From Puffinus mauretanicus (lineage: Eukaryota > Chordata > Aves > Procellariiformes > Procellariidae): a stretch of 64,000 nucleotides of DNA. A program made the position numbers and the translations under genes. Below, piece after piece: positions 11,901-24,800 of this stretch (the first letter of the stretch is position 1; each line of letters starts with the position of its first letter). The notes beneath the pieces were generated by a model. The model made no database searches, was not told where the DNA came from, and worked only from the letters and a program-made list of their open reading frames with translations. The DNA lies in contig JAJKFH010002198.1 of assembly GCA_023333565.1 (NCBI GenBank), positions 2,666,001 to 2,730,000 of the forward strand, in the 5' to 3' direction.

Positions 11901-14900
11901 CGTCCAACACTGCCAGAGGATGTCACTCAAGGAGTCCACCTACTCCCCAGCATGGTATTGAGTATCATTAAACATTTAAATAATTTCTGTTATAAATGAG
12001 TGGCAATCCAGTGAGGAATTATTTCATAGATCTAGGAAGAGTCGATTTATTGTTTCCCTCTTGCAGGACATTAATAGCTGCTATCAAAACATCATGCACT
12101 CTGAAGAATGCCAGCACATTACTAGTCTCTGTTTACAACTGTTTTGTTTGAGAATTGCTGACAACTGACCTATACCACTCACAATAAAACATTCATGTAT
12201 TAAGTGTAGCAGGACTAGGCCCAAAAAAAAGATACAGAGAAGACTACATGATTACTGTTGCCTCTTGCAGCAGACTTAATTTGTGCTGGCACTTTTGCCA
12301 TTTTATAGCAAAAAAACTAGCTTGATGGCAGTGATATCACCACAGACTAAGTGCTTTTGCTAGCAACAGCCATCTGTAAGCCATGTGAAGTCCCCAGGTA
12401 AATGCCCAGGCCACAGTGATTAAACCCTGCGGGCAGGAATGCAGACATACCTTTTCCAAGAGAAAATTATGTGCCGTACCGGTAGGCATCCCTAATAGTG
12501 ACTGGCAAAACTTTACGTGCATAACAAGAACTGGCTTTTAACAGGGGATTTTGCAAATTGCACCAGCTTTGAATAGGTGCCATCTGTGCTTCCGTGCATG
12601 AATTCCACTACTTCCCTACCCAAACGGTGAAATAACAAGATAAAATGCAAGTTAGGGAACAAAGACACTAAGTAATCAAAGAGGATGAATCATCCTTTGA
12701 CCTGCTATGGGTTTTAATTAACCTGTATTGCTAATACATAACTGGATTATCTCTCTGACAGTACATTATGGCAGAAAAAAACAATTGCAAAAAACACATC
12801 ATGCATACTTCACAGTAACATAGGGCGTTGAAGAATATTTCAAGTAAAAAAGCATTAATACTTCTGCAAATAAATCTTTTGGGATTCCTGGCTTCAGGTT
12901 AGAATAGCCTGACTGACTTGGATAAAATTGTCAACATAGAATTTTGATTTAACTGATTTTGTTTATTTAGGCAGTCTAAATTCAGTCATTTGATCCTGCT
13001 ACCTCCGGCCTTATGCTCCAATAAAAACGTAGGAAAAGTGTGCAGGCAAAATCACTGCTGCTGCTAATCAAGACAAAGAGCTCAGTCGGGAGGAGGTTAA
13101 AAGGGACATGATCCCCAGGCTCAGGGCCATACGAATCATAAGAGTTACTGGCGACAAATGTGATCCTGCCCTCTTGTCACAGCACCGCTGATCCAAGTTA
13201 CAGTTAGAAGATCCCAGTTTCTGATGGAGGCATTAGAAGCTACACTCAGCCACGTGGTGTAGCTACAAGTCCTGCACTGCTGTAAGTATACGCAGAGTTA
13301 AATCACACATTTTTTTAGTTCTTTCCAGTCTGATTTATCAGTTGCGAGAATATAGATATTTTATGATTTTTTGCTACGAGAACTGATCAAATGACACTTG
13401 CAATAACTATAAAGCTACAAAATTGTAGGAACATATGTCCTACCGGCATTTGGATGAATGTCACAAATAAACAACCAAATCACATCCAACAATAGAGTAA
13501 CATAACAAATAATGGTAAAGGAAAACACTTACAGCAGATGGACTGAGAACAGGAAAATACAAAAACACATTACAAAGTTGGTATTTTGGCAGAGAAAAAA
13601 AGAATCCCCTATGGGCAGTGTCTATCTGGCACCCAGCCTGTCCCATACCAGATGAGATCCGTTTAACAAATGCGCGAATACATGAACAGCTGATAAGATT
13701 TCTAATTATACTGTTTATGGTTTTGTTAATCATGTCAGTATCATTAGCTGTTATTTCCCAGATCAAAGGGCTATAACCTGTTTCTCACAACATTTTAACA
13801 CTATTTTGAAATATTTTTTAGAGCTAATCATAAATTATACCCTAATAAATCAGTGTTGAAACTAATCGTAATTAATTCTGGCATCACAAAAGTGTGAAGA
13901 TACTGCTTTTGCCCCAGGCTGGCCTTGGTGCCCACCAGCCATAACACATAAGGGGCTATACATAGTTTAACTGCTTCCTTAGAAAAATTGCACTCACTCT
14001 GGAAAGTTTACCAAAATCTTCTGGCATATATTATGTAGAAGCACTTAGAGTTAATTAGTAGAATAAATTGTGACGCATTATCTTTTCTTGTTCAGTAATC
14101 TGGCTAGTGACTTCTCATGTTGTTAAGAAAGGTCCGTGCTGGAGTGGAAGCTCTCTTCAGAAGTGCCTGTGCATGTTGGGCACGTGTCTGAGAGGCTGGC
14201 AGCTCACCCATCAGGAGGTGGATGCCTTGTGAGCTCTCCAAAACCAGTGCAGAGCAGACATTGATTTTCTGCAGTTCATACACCTTTGGAATTGTTTTTT
14301 CTTAAGATGTTAAATCATACTATTATTTGCCCTGAATGCACATTCTACTCTGTAACATTTATCCTTTACATCAAGTTAAAAATATTTAATTATAATAAAC
14401 AGGGAATAGAAGAGCTGTCTAAAAATAAATCAACAGCTGTATAATAAGTAAGCTGCACTTCTGAACTTGAAGACTATATACTCCTTCTTCCAACACATCA
14501 AGTGTTAAAAATTCCGGGAAATGTGTGCACATTTCATTTGATACCAAACCTTTATCTCGGTAATTTACAATAGTCAGGAACTAGATAATGAGGCATTTTC
14601 ATAAAACGCACAAGGGTTTTAACTTGAATTAAATAATAGTCTCCATTTAAATTTACCTTCCTGTAAGTCACATTTAAATCAAAACCTGTCCATAGCAGAA
14701 CCATGTCAGAGCTAGCGTTGCCCAGACAGGATTTCCAAAGAGAGGATGGATCTCTCAAAGGTCAACTGAGGTGACCCCTTCAGCCAGTTTTGTCCCCCCT
14801 GCCATACACCTTAGGACACTGACATGGCATTAGTCAGCTACCGTAGGATATATTCTGGGAACTACAGACACCAGCATAAATTACAGCAGGTCACAGAGAA

Positions 14901-15009
14901 ACTTCAGAAGTCGCAGCATGAGAATCAATAAGTGGCTTCTTGACAACTCCAGATACTAAACAGAGATCTGAAGAGATCTCTATGCAGGCAGAATTATGGT
15001 CCAGTTAAT
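8971..15009. other. Unique sequence, nothing recognised
   Basis: No gene, RNA or transposon is recognised. Open frames here are all about 100 codons or fewer and look random. A modestly GC-richer patch at 10790-10930 contains several CG dinucleotides but has no exon-like boundaries that I can defend. Confidence 0.55.
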
Positions 15010-15047
15010 AGAAAGGGGGAAAAAAAAAAGGGGGAAAAAAAAAAGGG
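15010..15047 (+). repeat. Homopurine mirror repeat (A10/G5 blocks)
   Basis: An uninterrupted purine run of 38 bases is built from G5, A10, G5, A10 and G3 blocks, with a few purines in front. It is nearly mirror-symmetric about position 15032. Such tracts can form intramolecular triplex (H-DNA) under supercoiling. Here that is inference from sequence symmetry only. Confidence 0.85.
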
Positions 15048-16800
15048 TGAGGGGGTCAGCATAGATTTGAATATTCAAAAACTAAAGGCATGACAGCCCA
15101 GCCTTACAATGAGAACACTCTTGCTCTCAGAGTCCAGAGAAAAGCACCAGCTTACACTGCATGCATAACAGCGGGAGCTGTCAGCCCGTCACCAGGTGGA
15201 AGGGAACAATCTCCAAGAAACTGCACACAGTTTCCAGTGATAATTTATTTAAAAAAACCCAAACAATTATTTCCTGATACACTTATCCAAAACTATTAAA
15301 TTACCTTATTCCTGAGGCTTAGTCCATGACTGTGTTTTAGGAAGAAATACGAATCTCAGATGGGTCAAAATACACAGCCTATCATGGTGACTAAATCTCC
15401 CTGCAGAGGTACTCAGGAAAATGGTCAATTTATTCAACCCATCCTTCCAGCCTGATAGGAAGCCAAATAAATGAGTCAAAAGTTTACTTAAATTGGGAAA
15501 AAAAAATACTGACACAAAATTATGCATCGATCATCAAGTCAACGCAGAGCAATAGATTTGGTCTCCTGATTTTTTTTCCCCGAGTTTCACGCAGCTGCTT
15601 CACACAGCGTGTTTACAGGGGTGTGAGGAAGCTGGTTCCCAGTCCCCAATGTGGGATACATCACTTGATGGGGAATGTCTGCCTGCGCATTTTGCAGTCT
15701 CCCTGTCATTGTCATTAAATCTTCAGTGTTAAGTTGTGCTCACAGGACTGAATTCAAGGAGTTCAGGAGTCCTTCTAGTAATTGCAAAGGATTTTAGGCC
15801 AAGCATTTTGACCTACACTTTTCAAAAAGATTTCAAGGGCTGATTATTAATCAAGCACTGGATATTTACAACGGAGCCATCCTGTCTTCTGAAAATCTGG
15901 CCTTTTATTCCCATGTAGCTCTAGAATGTAACCTCTTTTGAACATCTGCTTCATAACAGGAGTCTGTTTTCCTTTTCCTCCTGTAACCAGGGTATTTCTA
16001 CCTAAGATCAAAATAAAAAATTGATACATTTTGTTGAGTGCTTACCAAACCAGCAAGTGTCTCATATCCCAGAAGTAATTCCAGGACTGCATTTTCTGTC
16101 TGCACAGCATGCTTCTCATGAATTTTGCTTTGTAGTTGAGCACTGAAATTGCATGTCATCACTGTGATTCTTCCATATAGAATGACTTTCAAATCAGGTA
16201 ATGGTAATCTTCCCTGCAGATAAGAGACCCGCAGTTGGCTTAGAAGAGGAACATTTTTATTTTACCCCTGTACATGATAAATTCCCTGGCACTTTTTGCT
16301 TCCAGTATAGATAGTGCAGTGATAGGAGCTGTTCCAGAAATCCAGAGCCTCAACTTCAGTGCTCAAGTGTGGGATTTCATAGCATTTATGTCAAGCTGGT
16401 TAAGAGCTACTGGCAGCCCAGCAGTTATTTCAGAAAAGCATTCAAGAGCTGAGGACAAAAAATTATGCAATGGGGAATATCTCTCTGTGGCTTAAAGGTA
16501 ATGTTTTGATATTTCTCTCATTTTCATCAGAAGAAATTCTTTTTAAGTGCCAGGGGAGTCAGTGGAATGACTCCATTATAAAGCTACAGCCTTTCCTTAG
16601 AGTTTCCAGGTAGCAACAATTCCTTATGTCTTCCTGTGATGGATGGTACTAGCCCAGTGGTGAATACCAGGACAAAAATGGAGTACTAAAAGAGCATATT
16701 TTTCACCAGCTGGATGACCTGAAATCCTCCACATATTTTCAATGAATTAAGCCAGAGACTAAATTTTATATATTTACTTTGGAAAGGTGAATATGAGACT

Positions 16801-16854
16801 TTAATTACTTTAATTACTTTTTGGCTTTAATTACTGTCATTCACTGTCAATTAC
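16801..16854. promoter_or_regulatory. Cluster of TTAATTAC homeodomain-type sites
   Basis: Three exact copies of TTAATTAC (16801-16808, 16810-16817, 16827-16834) and one CAATTAC (16848-16854) lie within 54 bases. The TAATTA core is the classic binding sequence of many homeodomain proteins. The clustering is visible in the sequence. Regulatory function is inference only, since this region is AT-rich and such words arise by chance or by slippage. Confidence 0.2.
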
Positions 16855-19800
16855 ATTTCAAGATTTTCTTTAATCTTGTGATTTAAGAGATACTACATTT
16901 TGACTTGCTGATTCTCACTGACGAATTTTTAGAACGGCATAAAGAAATCCTGACTTTCGTCTTCCGGCAATGTATGACCCAAGCCTGCCACAGCACTTCA
17001 CTCTTAAATTACCACCAGTATCTTAGCTTGAGGGACACTCCTCATTTTAAGGGACACCTCTCTTTCCGTTCATTTAGCCTGTAACAGGAACTCCCAAACA
17101 ATCAAACTTTTGCAGAGCCAGCTGAGTAATCATTGATTGCATTTTGTTTCCCTGTTTTCTCAGTCTTTCAACAAAATCAAGCCACAGACCTTGGAAAAAA
17201 AAAAGTGGTGTGGAGAGGGAATTTCCTTCTGTGACTCCTAAAATTGCATTGAATTGCACTCCTCGAGTATAAAGAGTGAATATAGCTGCATGTAGCCACG
17301 TTTCAGACTTTACTCTAGACATCTGCTTTTATATTTGTATTTTAAGTAAGGAAACAGTATTCCAGGAGGAAAAAAAAAAATCTGAAAAGGTTGATTAATA
17401 ACTATGCAAACAGCAAAGGCTTCCACTTACAAGCATGACCATTATGTGCAGGTTAGGGCTTTCAAACACAGTGACAAAGCAGGTCTTTCTGGCAGAGACT
17501 GCAACTTTTTAAGTCTGGTCCTCTCTAGGCATTTGGGAAGCCATCACCCGGGACACGGGGGGACACCAGACACAGATGGCTTCTCTGCGCTGCTTCGCTG
17601 CCTGCTCCAAGCGATGGGGAGGGGAGAGGGAGGGCTTCAGCATCAGGCTGTGCAACGGCATAAAGAAAAAGAAATGAGGTGTCTTTGACGTCTGGAAGTC
17701 AACAGGGTTTCAGAGATCACCTTAAAAAAACAGAGTCCAGATTCATTCAGATTTTACAGAGAGAGCTCTGTGAGGGAAGAAACTGGCCACTTAATTTAGT
17801 ATCTTAAAATGATCAGTCTTGCATATTCTGAAGTTTAGGACATGAAGCATTCACTGAACAACAGAGAACTCTTACAGAATAAAAGCTCTTCTCTGAAAAC
17901 ACGCCATGGAAAAGCAGGAGAAGCAGAAAGGGGTATCATGCAAAGACATACATTAACTCTTAGTATCTGACTGCACAGCTGTATTTCTGAATGAAATAAT
18001 CCTCAGCTGGCTGAAGTATTTTCCCTGGGGAAAAAAAAAAAATCACAATGTTGACTTTTAAGGAAATGCAAACTTTATAGGAGGAATGAACCTAAAGGGT
18101 GGGTGAGGATGATGTGCAGGAGAGCTAGGAGGCACTCAGAGATCAGCAGAGGCTATGTGGCTGCACAAGGTGTCCTCATCAGGGAAGTGGCCTCTGCAGA
18201 GGTGGCCAAGCCTCCCCAGCCTGTCACCTGCATAAGGAAATCTCCTGTGGCACCCCCAGCACGAGCCTCAGCTTTGTCCCCAGTTGACCAACACCCAGGG
18301 GGATCACAGGCAGCCATCCATCCTCACATGAGCATCGTCTCCTGATCTGCTTCCAGCACAGGAGCCGCACCTCAACTTCCCACAAGCTCTATGTGGCCCA
18401 GGAGTCCCAATCCAGTTTCACGCTCTAACTTTTTACACCCATGGCTATGCCATGTGCAACTGTGGAAAGAGTCTTTCTCACAATGTGAAAACACCTGCAC
18501 AGGATGCAGACAATAGTTGAATATTGATTTCCTTCAGGTCCAGCTTCAAAATAACATCAGCATTTTATTTCATGCCAAAGCATTGTTGTTTGTTTAGAAA
18601 TCAAACCAAAAACACACTGAAATGAAGCAAAGCTGGTAAGTGCCACTTGGAATAATAAACTAGGTTTGTGGTAATTGTGTATTTAAGGATAGTAAAAATA
18701 TTTACTTTGAGAGGAAAAAAATCTGTTCACATTAAATGTCACTTCAAGTAAAATATTTTTCTTTACTTTTGGTTTAATTTCATTACTCTAATTCTGTGGA
18801 CACCTTCCTCCTGTGTATCCCAATTAGTTGGTTCAAAAGCACCTCTAAGTTGGCTTATCTCTAAAGCAATCTCTAAGGCAGTGCTGTTACGTCTGCCTTG
18901 CTAACTGCCACAGGGGCATACAGCGAAGTATCTAAGGGGGAAAGGAACGTAGCATGTATGGCTACCTGCAATTCACATTAAAACTCAGCTATTTTCAATC
19001 TCTGAATTCCACTCCTAATGGTGCAACTCTAACCTCATCCTGAAGAAGAACAGGGAATCATGCAATCTGCATTCTCAATACAGAACATGTTTGTCCCCCA
19101 AATATTGATCTTTTACCTGCTGCTTTCTTCGGTTGTATTTGTTGTTCATTCTCCCCGCAGTCCTGGAGCTCCAGCTTCAGATTCTGAGAGAGTGAAATAT
19201 TGCACAACGATGGAAAACAATATTTTTAACAACAAAATGCATGTGAAATCATCATTAGGACCTCTGCGGGTCTGATTCTCATCTCTGCTGACCCCAACTG
19301 AGCAACTTCTGCTGGTACAAATGAAATCAGAATCCAGTAGAGTATCTCTGTAGGACATCTTGAGAGATCATTACTTTGGGATATGATTTATTTTCCCCTT
19401 TTATGGTCTAAATTAGCAAGCCCTGTGCACACAAATGATTTGCCTGCCTGTACTGAATGCACAGGAATTGCCTGTTCCCCCTTGCGGGCCGTAATGCTTG
19501 TATGGCTGCCTGCATCATGGTATTTTCATTTGGACAGCATTGAGCTGAACACAAGGGCTTAATACTTGTCATAGCATCCCCAGCAGAACTTGACACCTAT
19601 CCCCGCTCTGTTCTCGTGCCTTTGGGCATTTGCAATCAGTATTTGTCTTGTTTGTCAGCCTGCTGCCATCAAGTTCATTCATTACAAATCCACCCTGTAA
19701 AGAAACACCATGCAACAAGATTTGCTATAAGTCTTGTTTGTCCTAACAACAATCTGGTAAAACAGCAAATCCAGTTTGGTATAATTTAGATGAGAGGGGT

Positions 19801-19904
19801 GTTTCCCCTTCTAATTTAACAAACTTGAAAAAGTAAGAGTGAGGAGACCTTTGTTTTCCCCTTCAGTCATCAAAAGATGACTTCCTAGTTCTTATGTAGC
19901 AGCA

Positions 19905-20250
19905 TAGGGGTGCCCAAACTTTTGTCCAGGTTATGCCTCATGCCCTCTCATAGGGGCATTCAAGCAGTGTACAGCATTGCAAATTTTGAAGCTGTGACCA
20001 GATGTGTGCTTGTCCTAGAGTCGATAGGCACTCCTGATAGCCATTCATCCAACCCTCATGTGACGTGCTATTATCTGATGAGCTGGGTATTCATCTCTGA
20101 ATGGTCCGGCTGCAGTGTGATCCTGGGAAGGTGTGTGCCTTGGGTCATGCTGCCATGGGCCACTGAGGAAAGAGGGCAGAAAGGAGTCAGCCATCAGACA
20201 GCTGACCTGTTTGTGCAGACTGGATTTGGCTTGTGAGCAGAGGCCAAACC
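19905..20250 (+). mobile_element. Possible ancient hAT-like DNA transposon remnant
   Basis: The block opens with TAGGGGTGCCCAAACTTTT, which resembles the inverted-repeat terminus of several vertebrate hAT (Charlie-type) elements. Near 20218-20245 there is a GGATTTGGC word like the sub-terminal sequence of some of these families. No matching inverted terminus or eight-base target duplication is evident, and no transposase frame survives. The right boundary is arbitrary. The resemblance is from memory and weak. Confidence 0.15.
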
Positions 20251-21781
20251 TGCTCTTTCCAGCAGCGCAATGTCTGTTCCCAGCTTTGCAAGGAGAGAAC
20301 ATGTGAATTCTCACGCACACATCTTCTCAACAAGCCTCTCAAGATGCCTCCTTAGACTGGATAAAGAATATCCAGAAGGCTTCCCATCTGGGCAACTATG
20401 AGTTAACCGCCTCAGCACAAAGGAAGGCTTAGCTGTTGAAAATAAAATCATTTTAAAAGTTATTAAAACCTAAGAATAGGAAGGGGTAGAACTGCAATGG
20501 AGACTGATTTAAATACATTTTATTCCCTGGAGCCCAGCCACTTGTAAAGACAAAAACCTGCTCAATCTTTTCAAATTTAAGATACTATGACTTAAGAAAA
20601 TCATGTGTGTTCTTATAAAAAACTGCATCAGATCCTCTCCTACTCTAGATCAACATGGAACCACTGAGGATCTCATACCTGTATTTGCTGTATCCGTACA
20701 TCTTAAAAAAACACGTCTCATCTCCTCCTGTAGTGTAAAACCATACACTCAGAGCAGCAGTTGTATCTCCTATCTTCCCGTTAGGAAGTGTGAATGTTTA
20801 TCACTCTCAGCTAAAAGCTGCAACTGTGAATGCAATCCCGCTGCACCAGTGAAACCTTTGGGATCAACAAAACACTCCTGCCTCCAAAATGTGACATTCT
20901 CCTTTTATAGCAAATGCAGCACTGTCAAAAGGATCAAAAAGTGATCAGCGATTACAGAGTGAAAGACAATAGAATAGATAAATTGGAGATGTAGCAAACT
21001 CAACAGTGAATTAAATCCCCTTCACCTCCTCCATTCTTTCCTGGACAGGTGAAAAGAAGGGCATACAACAAAGCAACCATTCCCTCTTGTAAGAACCAAA
21101 ATACTCACAATGGTGCAGCAAAACTGCAGTGCACCAATATTAAAAGTGCAGAAGAGCATTACTGTGCACAGAAAAAACTAACTAATCCTGAGGGCTGGCG
21201 TAAACTGTGTAAGAACCAAATGTATAAGCGTTAGAAACACACAGTGAGAACTTCTGCTGTGAGCTGCAGCCTCAGCAATTGGAAGCGATGAAAGAGGAAA
21301 AGGATCTGTGCGTGTAGTGGTCAGGCACAGTGAAAACCACAAGGCTTCGGTGTGATACAGACTTGGAAAGATCAGTTCCAGAAGCCGTTTCCAACACATA
21401 CAGGAAAGAGGAACCCCTACGAGAAAACAAGTAGGACATGTGGATTGAAGAGGTGGATAGCGGCTTTAAAGTTGCACTAAAAACTAGAAGTATTTCCAAA
21501 TCACTGGCATTTTGGAATAACTTTTCAATGGAATTTGTGAAAGCAAAAATGAAATAAATTAAGTGTTTTTTTAATATGATATTGACTGACTTACAGAAGC
21601 AAGGTTCTCAGTTTGGATTCAGGCAGTTCTGCCTGGATGCGGAGGTTTGTAATCACAAAGCTCTGTGTTAACAGCAGAAAGTTTTTCTCCAAAGCACCTG
21701 TAAAGTGGGTAGGAATGACTCAGTTCCACACTTCTGTAAACCAGTCCAAAGTCCTTTCCACCCTGCCCCTTTGTGCTGCAG

Positions 21782-21875
21782 ATCTGCCAGATGGGCCCCG
21801 GGGACTGCGGAGGAGCCCTGCACGTGCTCTCGCTGCAGAGCAGGCAGGAGTCAGCCCATGCCCATACCCATCTTG
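21782..21875 (+). other. Possible 94-base exon with strong splice signals (unconfirmed)
   Basis: A GC-rich block is preceded by a clean polypyrimidine tract ending TTTGTGCTGCAG and followed directly by GTAAGTTC. This is a textbook acceptor and donor pair with exon-like spacing. All three frames are open across the 94 bases, so the frame cannot be chosen. In the first frame the peptide begins I-C-Q-M-G-P-G-D-C-G-G and no domain is recognisable. The length (not a multiple of three) would shift the phase if it were skipped. It could equally be an exon of a long non-coding RNA, an alternative exon, or a chance pairing in a GC-rich patch. No partner exon is obvious within several kilobases. Confidence 0.25.
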
Positions 21876-24800
21876 GTAAGTTCTTGCCGTAAATAACGGA
21901 AGCGATTAATGGCGTGGAGTCTCATGCTCAGGACTGTCAGGCTTACACCATTAATCTAACACATGCCTCACTACGGCATGGAACCTGTTATGGATAAAAT
22001 TTAAGGTGAATATCTATCGATCACTGCAATGCTTCTGTATTATTTTTAATTGCTAGTTTTTCTTTGCAATTATACTCACTAGAGCTGTGAAATAAGAAAA
22101 CGACCAAGCAAAACTAGTAACACCAGTTCAACTAATTAAAGTTTAAATTAGTGCGATCTCCATGTCTTTTGTAGTTATTTATCACTCTAATACCTACAAC
22201 AATAAAATCAGATTTAATCCATGAATCACACTGGATTATCTAGTGATAATCACAGCAATAAAGGAAAATGATACCCAGTGGGAACTTGGTTCTCAGGACC
22301 AAACAAGCTATCAGCAATAAAATACTAATGAATAATACACTTTATTACAACCAAAATACTGCTCCCCATCAAGAGTGCCATCAAATTATACAACATTACT
22401 GGCAATGGTATCTTAAAAGGCATGTAATGGACATGAAATTCCAAAAAAAAAGGTTGAGTCATTATCTGTATGTTGTTATTGCTGAAACATAATCATTTCA
22501 CCTTTAGAAAGCAAAGAGGTCTATAACAGCAAGAGTGAACTCTTTAAATATTTCCCTGCATGGGAAGGTAAGTATAAGTAAAATAGTAGATGATAAGAGT
22601 CAGTGTGTCATGCTGGTTTTTTTTTCTCTTTCAGTCATATTTAATTTTTCCTTTTAACTCTGGGATAAGTCAGGCTTCTTACAGATTTTTCCTGTCAGCA
22701 TAGAGCCTGCCAGAGACTAAGCAGACTTGGCAACAGAGTCAGACTCCATTTTGTTCATTCTCCATCTAGTCTCATTATTTAGCAATTTTGGGTGGACTAT
22801 GTTCTAGCTTCAACTAGACAGCATGAAGGTACCCTGCTGCCTTATCCCCCTTTTTACTGCCTGCAGGTCAGGGTACTTTTAACAAAGACAAAGTCTAACC
22901 CTCTCAGGGCTGGAGTACCTGAACCACTGCAGTCCTCATGCTGAGAGCTGTCTAGCCATTAAGATCATTAGCTTATTTCCAACTGGATACTTCAGGAAAT
23001 TTGCTGATTAGCGTGTACAGTTTTCATATCATCACTGGGCACCTAAGTCTCCCCATGCACATCCTAAAAGGATGAAAACATTTCCAGAGGAGGAATCAGA
23101 TTGGTCACATCCCTTTGCATGATTATCCCAGGGGCTACTAGCTTTAGACAAGCTCCTTACTCAGCGTACACCTTTAGGTCACCTCTCTGAAGAGCCTAAT
23201 TTTCCAAATGCATTACACAGAGCATTGCACAGAGTGGGCTTTGAATTCCACATGAGCACATAAGGATTAGGAATTTTTTCTTTTCTCCATTGGGAAACAC
23301 GCTGCAATGGACTGTAAGGCAAATACAAGGCACTTCTTTCTTATCTGCTATAACTGATGTTTAATGACAAACTAAGAAATGAGCAATGTATCAGTCTTTA
23401 GACAGCTAGCTAAGCTAGTGATGGAGCAAACTCCATGCTCATAAGGAGGGTTTGACCTCAATTCATGAATTATACTTTAAGTCATTACAGAACACATCTA
23501 CTGTGAATTACCAAACTAATGAGGTGCAAAAGTGACAAAATCTTAATTATGCCAAGAGCTGTGACGATTTTAATGAGGCAAACTGAACACAGAGGAGAAG
23601 GCAGTATCACTTTTCTTTCCTTTTTCCTTTGGGAATTACCTTTTTCAGGATTTGACATAAGAGGAGTGATTGTATAGATTGTTACACTGTTGGGTTGTAT
23701 TCTCTAATCACAGCGGGCATTTGTAGGAAGTTAAATTCAGAGTAACAGAACATAAAAGCTGCTCGTTAGGAAAACGCCTACTGTGCCCTTCATGTCGGAG
23801 TTTAGACGCATGAGCTATGTATACTGCTATGTATATAAAATCCCACTACATAACAGCCTGCAGGCCTGCCTGCTGGGGAAAGCGTCCTTTGGAAACGCCT
23901 GACTGCCTTGCCCAGTCCATTGACCACAGAGAAACCAAAGGTGGTGGCACTCCTCTGGTCCTACGGCTGTGTGGAAGGACCTGGGTCACCTGCCCAGCTG
24001 GTGGGAATTTATAGTTCACCTCCAGATTTACCCTGATTCCTGCTGAGTTTGGCCAGTCTCTTTGGATGGGGCTTCGAATGCGGGGGAGGTGCTGATGGTG
24101 AAGGCCGAATATCAAAAATCTGAAAAATTGCTGCTCAACATGTTGGGTTAAACCATTCTCCTGCTTAGAACTTGTCAGGAAAATCTGTATTACTGTAGAA
24201 AATTATTTCTTTGGCAAAAGTGAAAGGTTCTTGTGTGACAATATGCCAGTTTTGATGACAGGACTTTTTTTCAGGTTCAGCAATGGAAAACCGAGGGTGA
24301 ATGAAGATAAGACCCAACTCCGACAGTGAAGGTTTAGAGCTGACTGCTGGGACATATGGGGCTGGATCCCTGCCCCAGCCCCTCCAGCCCTACTCGAATA
24401 GAGACATGCATCTTTCTGCAGTCCTTTGACTCAGGCCTGTGCCAAGTTTCACCCAAGGCTGCTTCTTTGTTTTGTGCTGACTTCATGCCAGCTTTGTGAC
24501 CATCAGAGGCTTAGATTTCTTTTCTTTCTTCGGGGCTGTTAACATCACATTTTGTTGAACTGAAGTATCAAAGTTGGAAAGAACAAACACCAAAAAAAAA
24601 AAAAGGATGCTGGATTTCTTGATGTACTCAGACAAGAAAGAAGTGGCTTTCAGACAGAATCTGTGCTACATAATAAATTAATAAAATAATATTTCACCAT
24701 AGGATTATATCAAGGAAAATAACACGCAAAGAGCTTCCGTATATGACTAAAACAAAAATATTTTTCATGTGTTCCCCAGGAAAACAAAACATCTTTATAG

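Larger units (their letters stand above)
15048..21781. other. Unique sequence, no confirmed gene
   Basis: No gene is recognised. Open frames at 17404-17688 and 18103-18345 (plus) sit in slightly GC-richer patches but lack recognisable domains or convincing splice boundaries. A homeodomain-site cluster (16801-16854) and a possible hAT-like remnant (from 19905) are listed separately. A-runs of about ten or more occur near 17195, 17371 and 18030. Confidence 0.5.
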
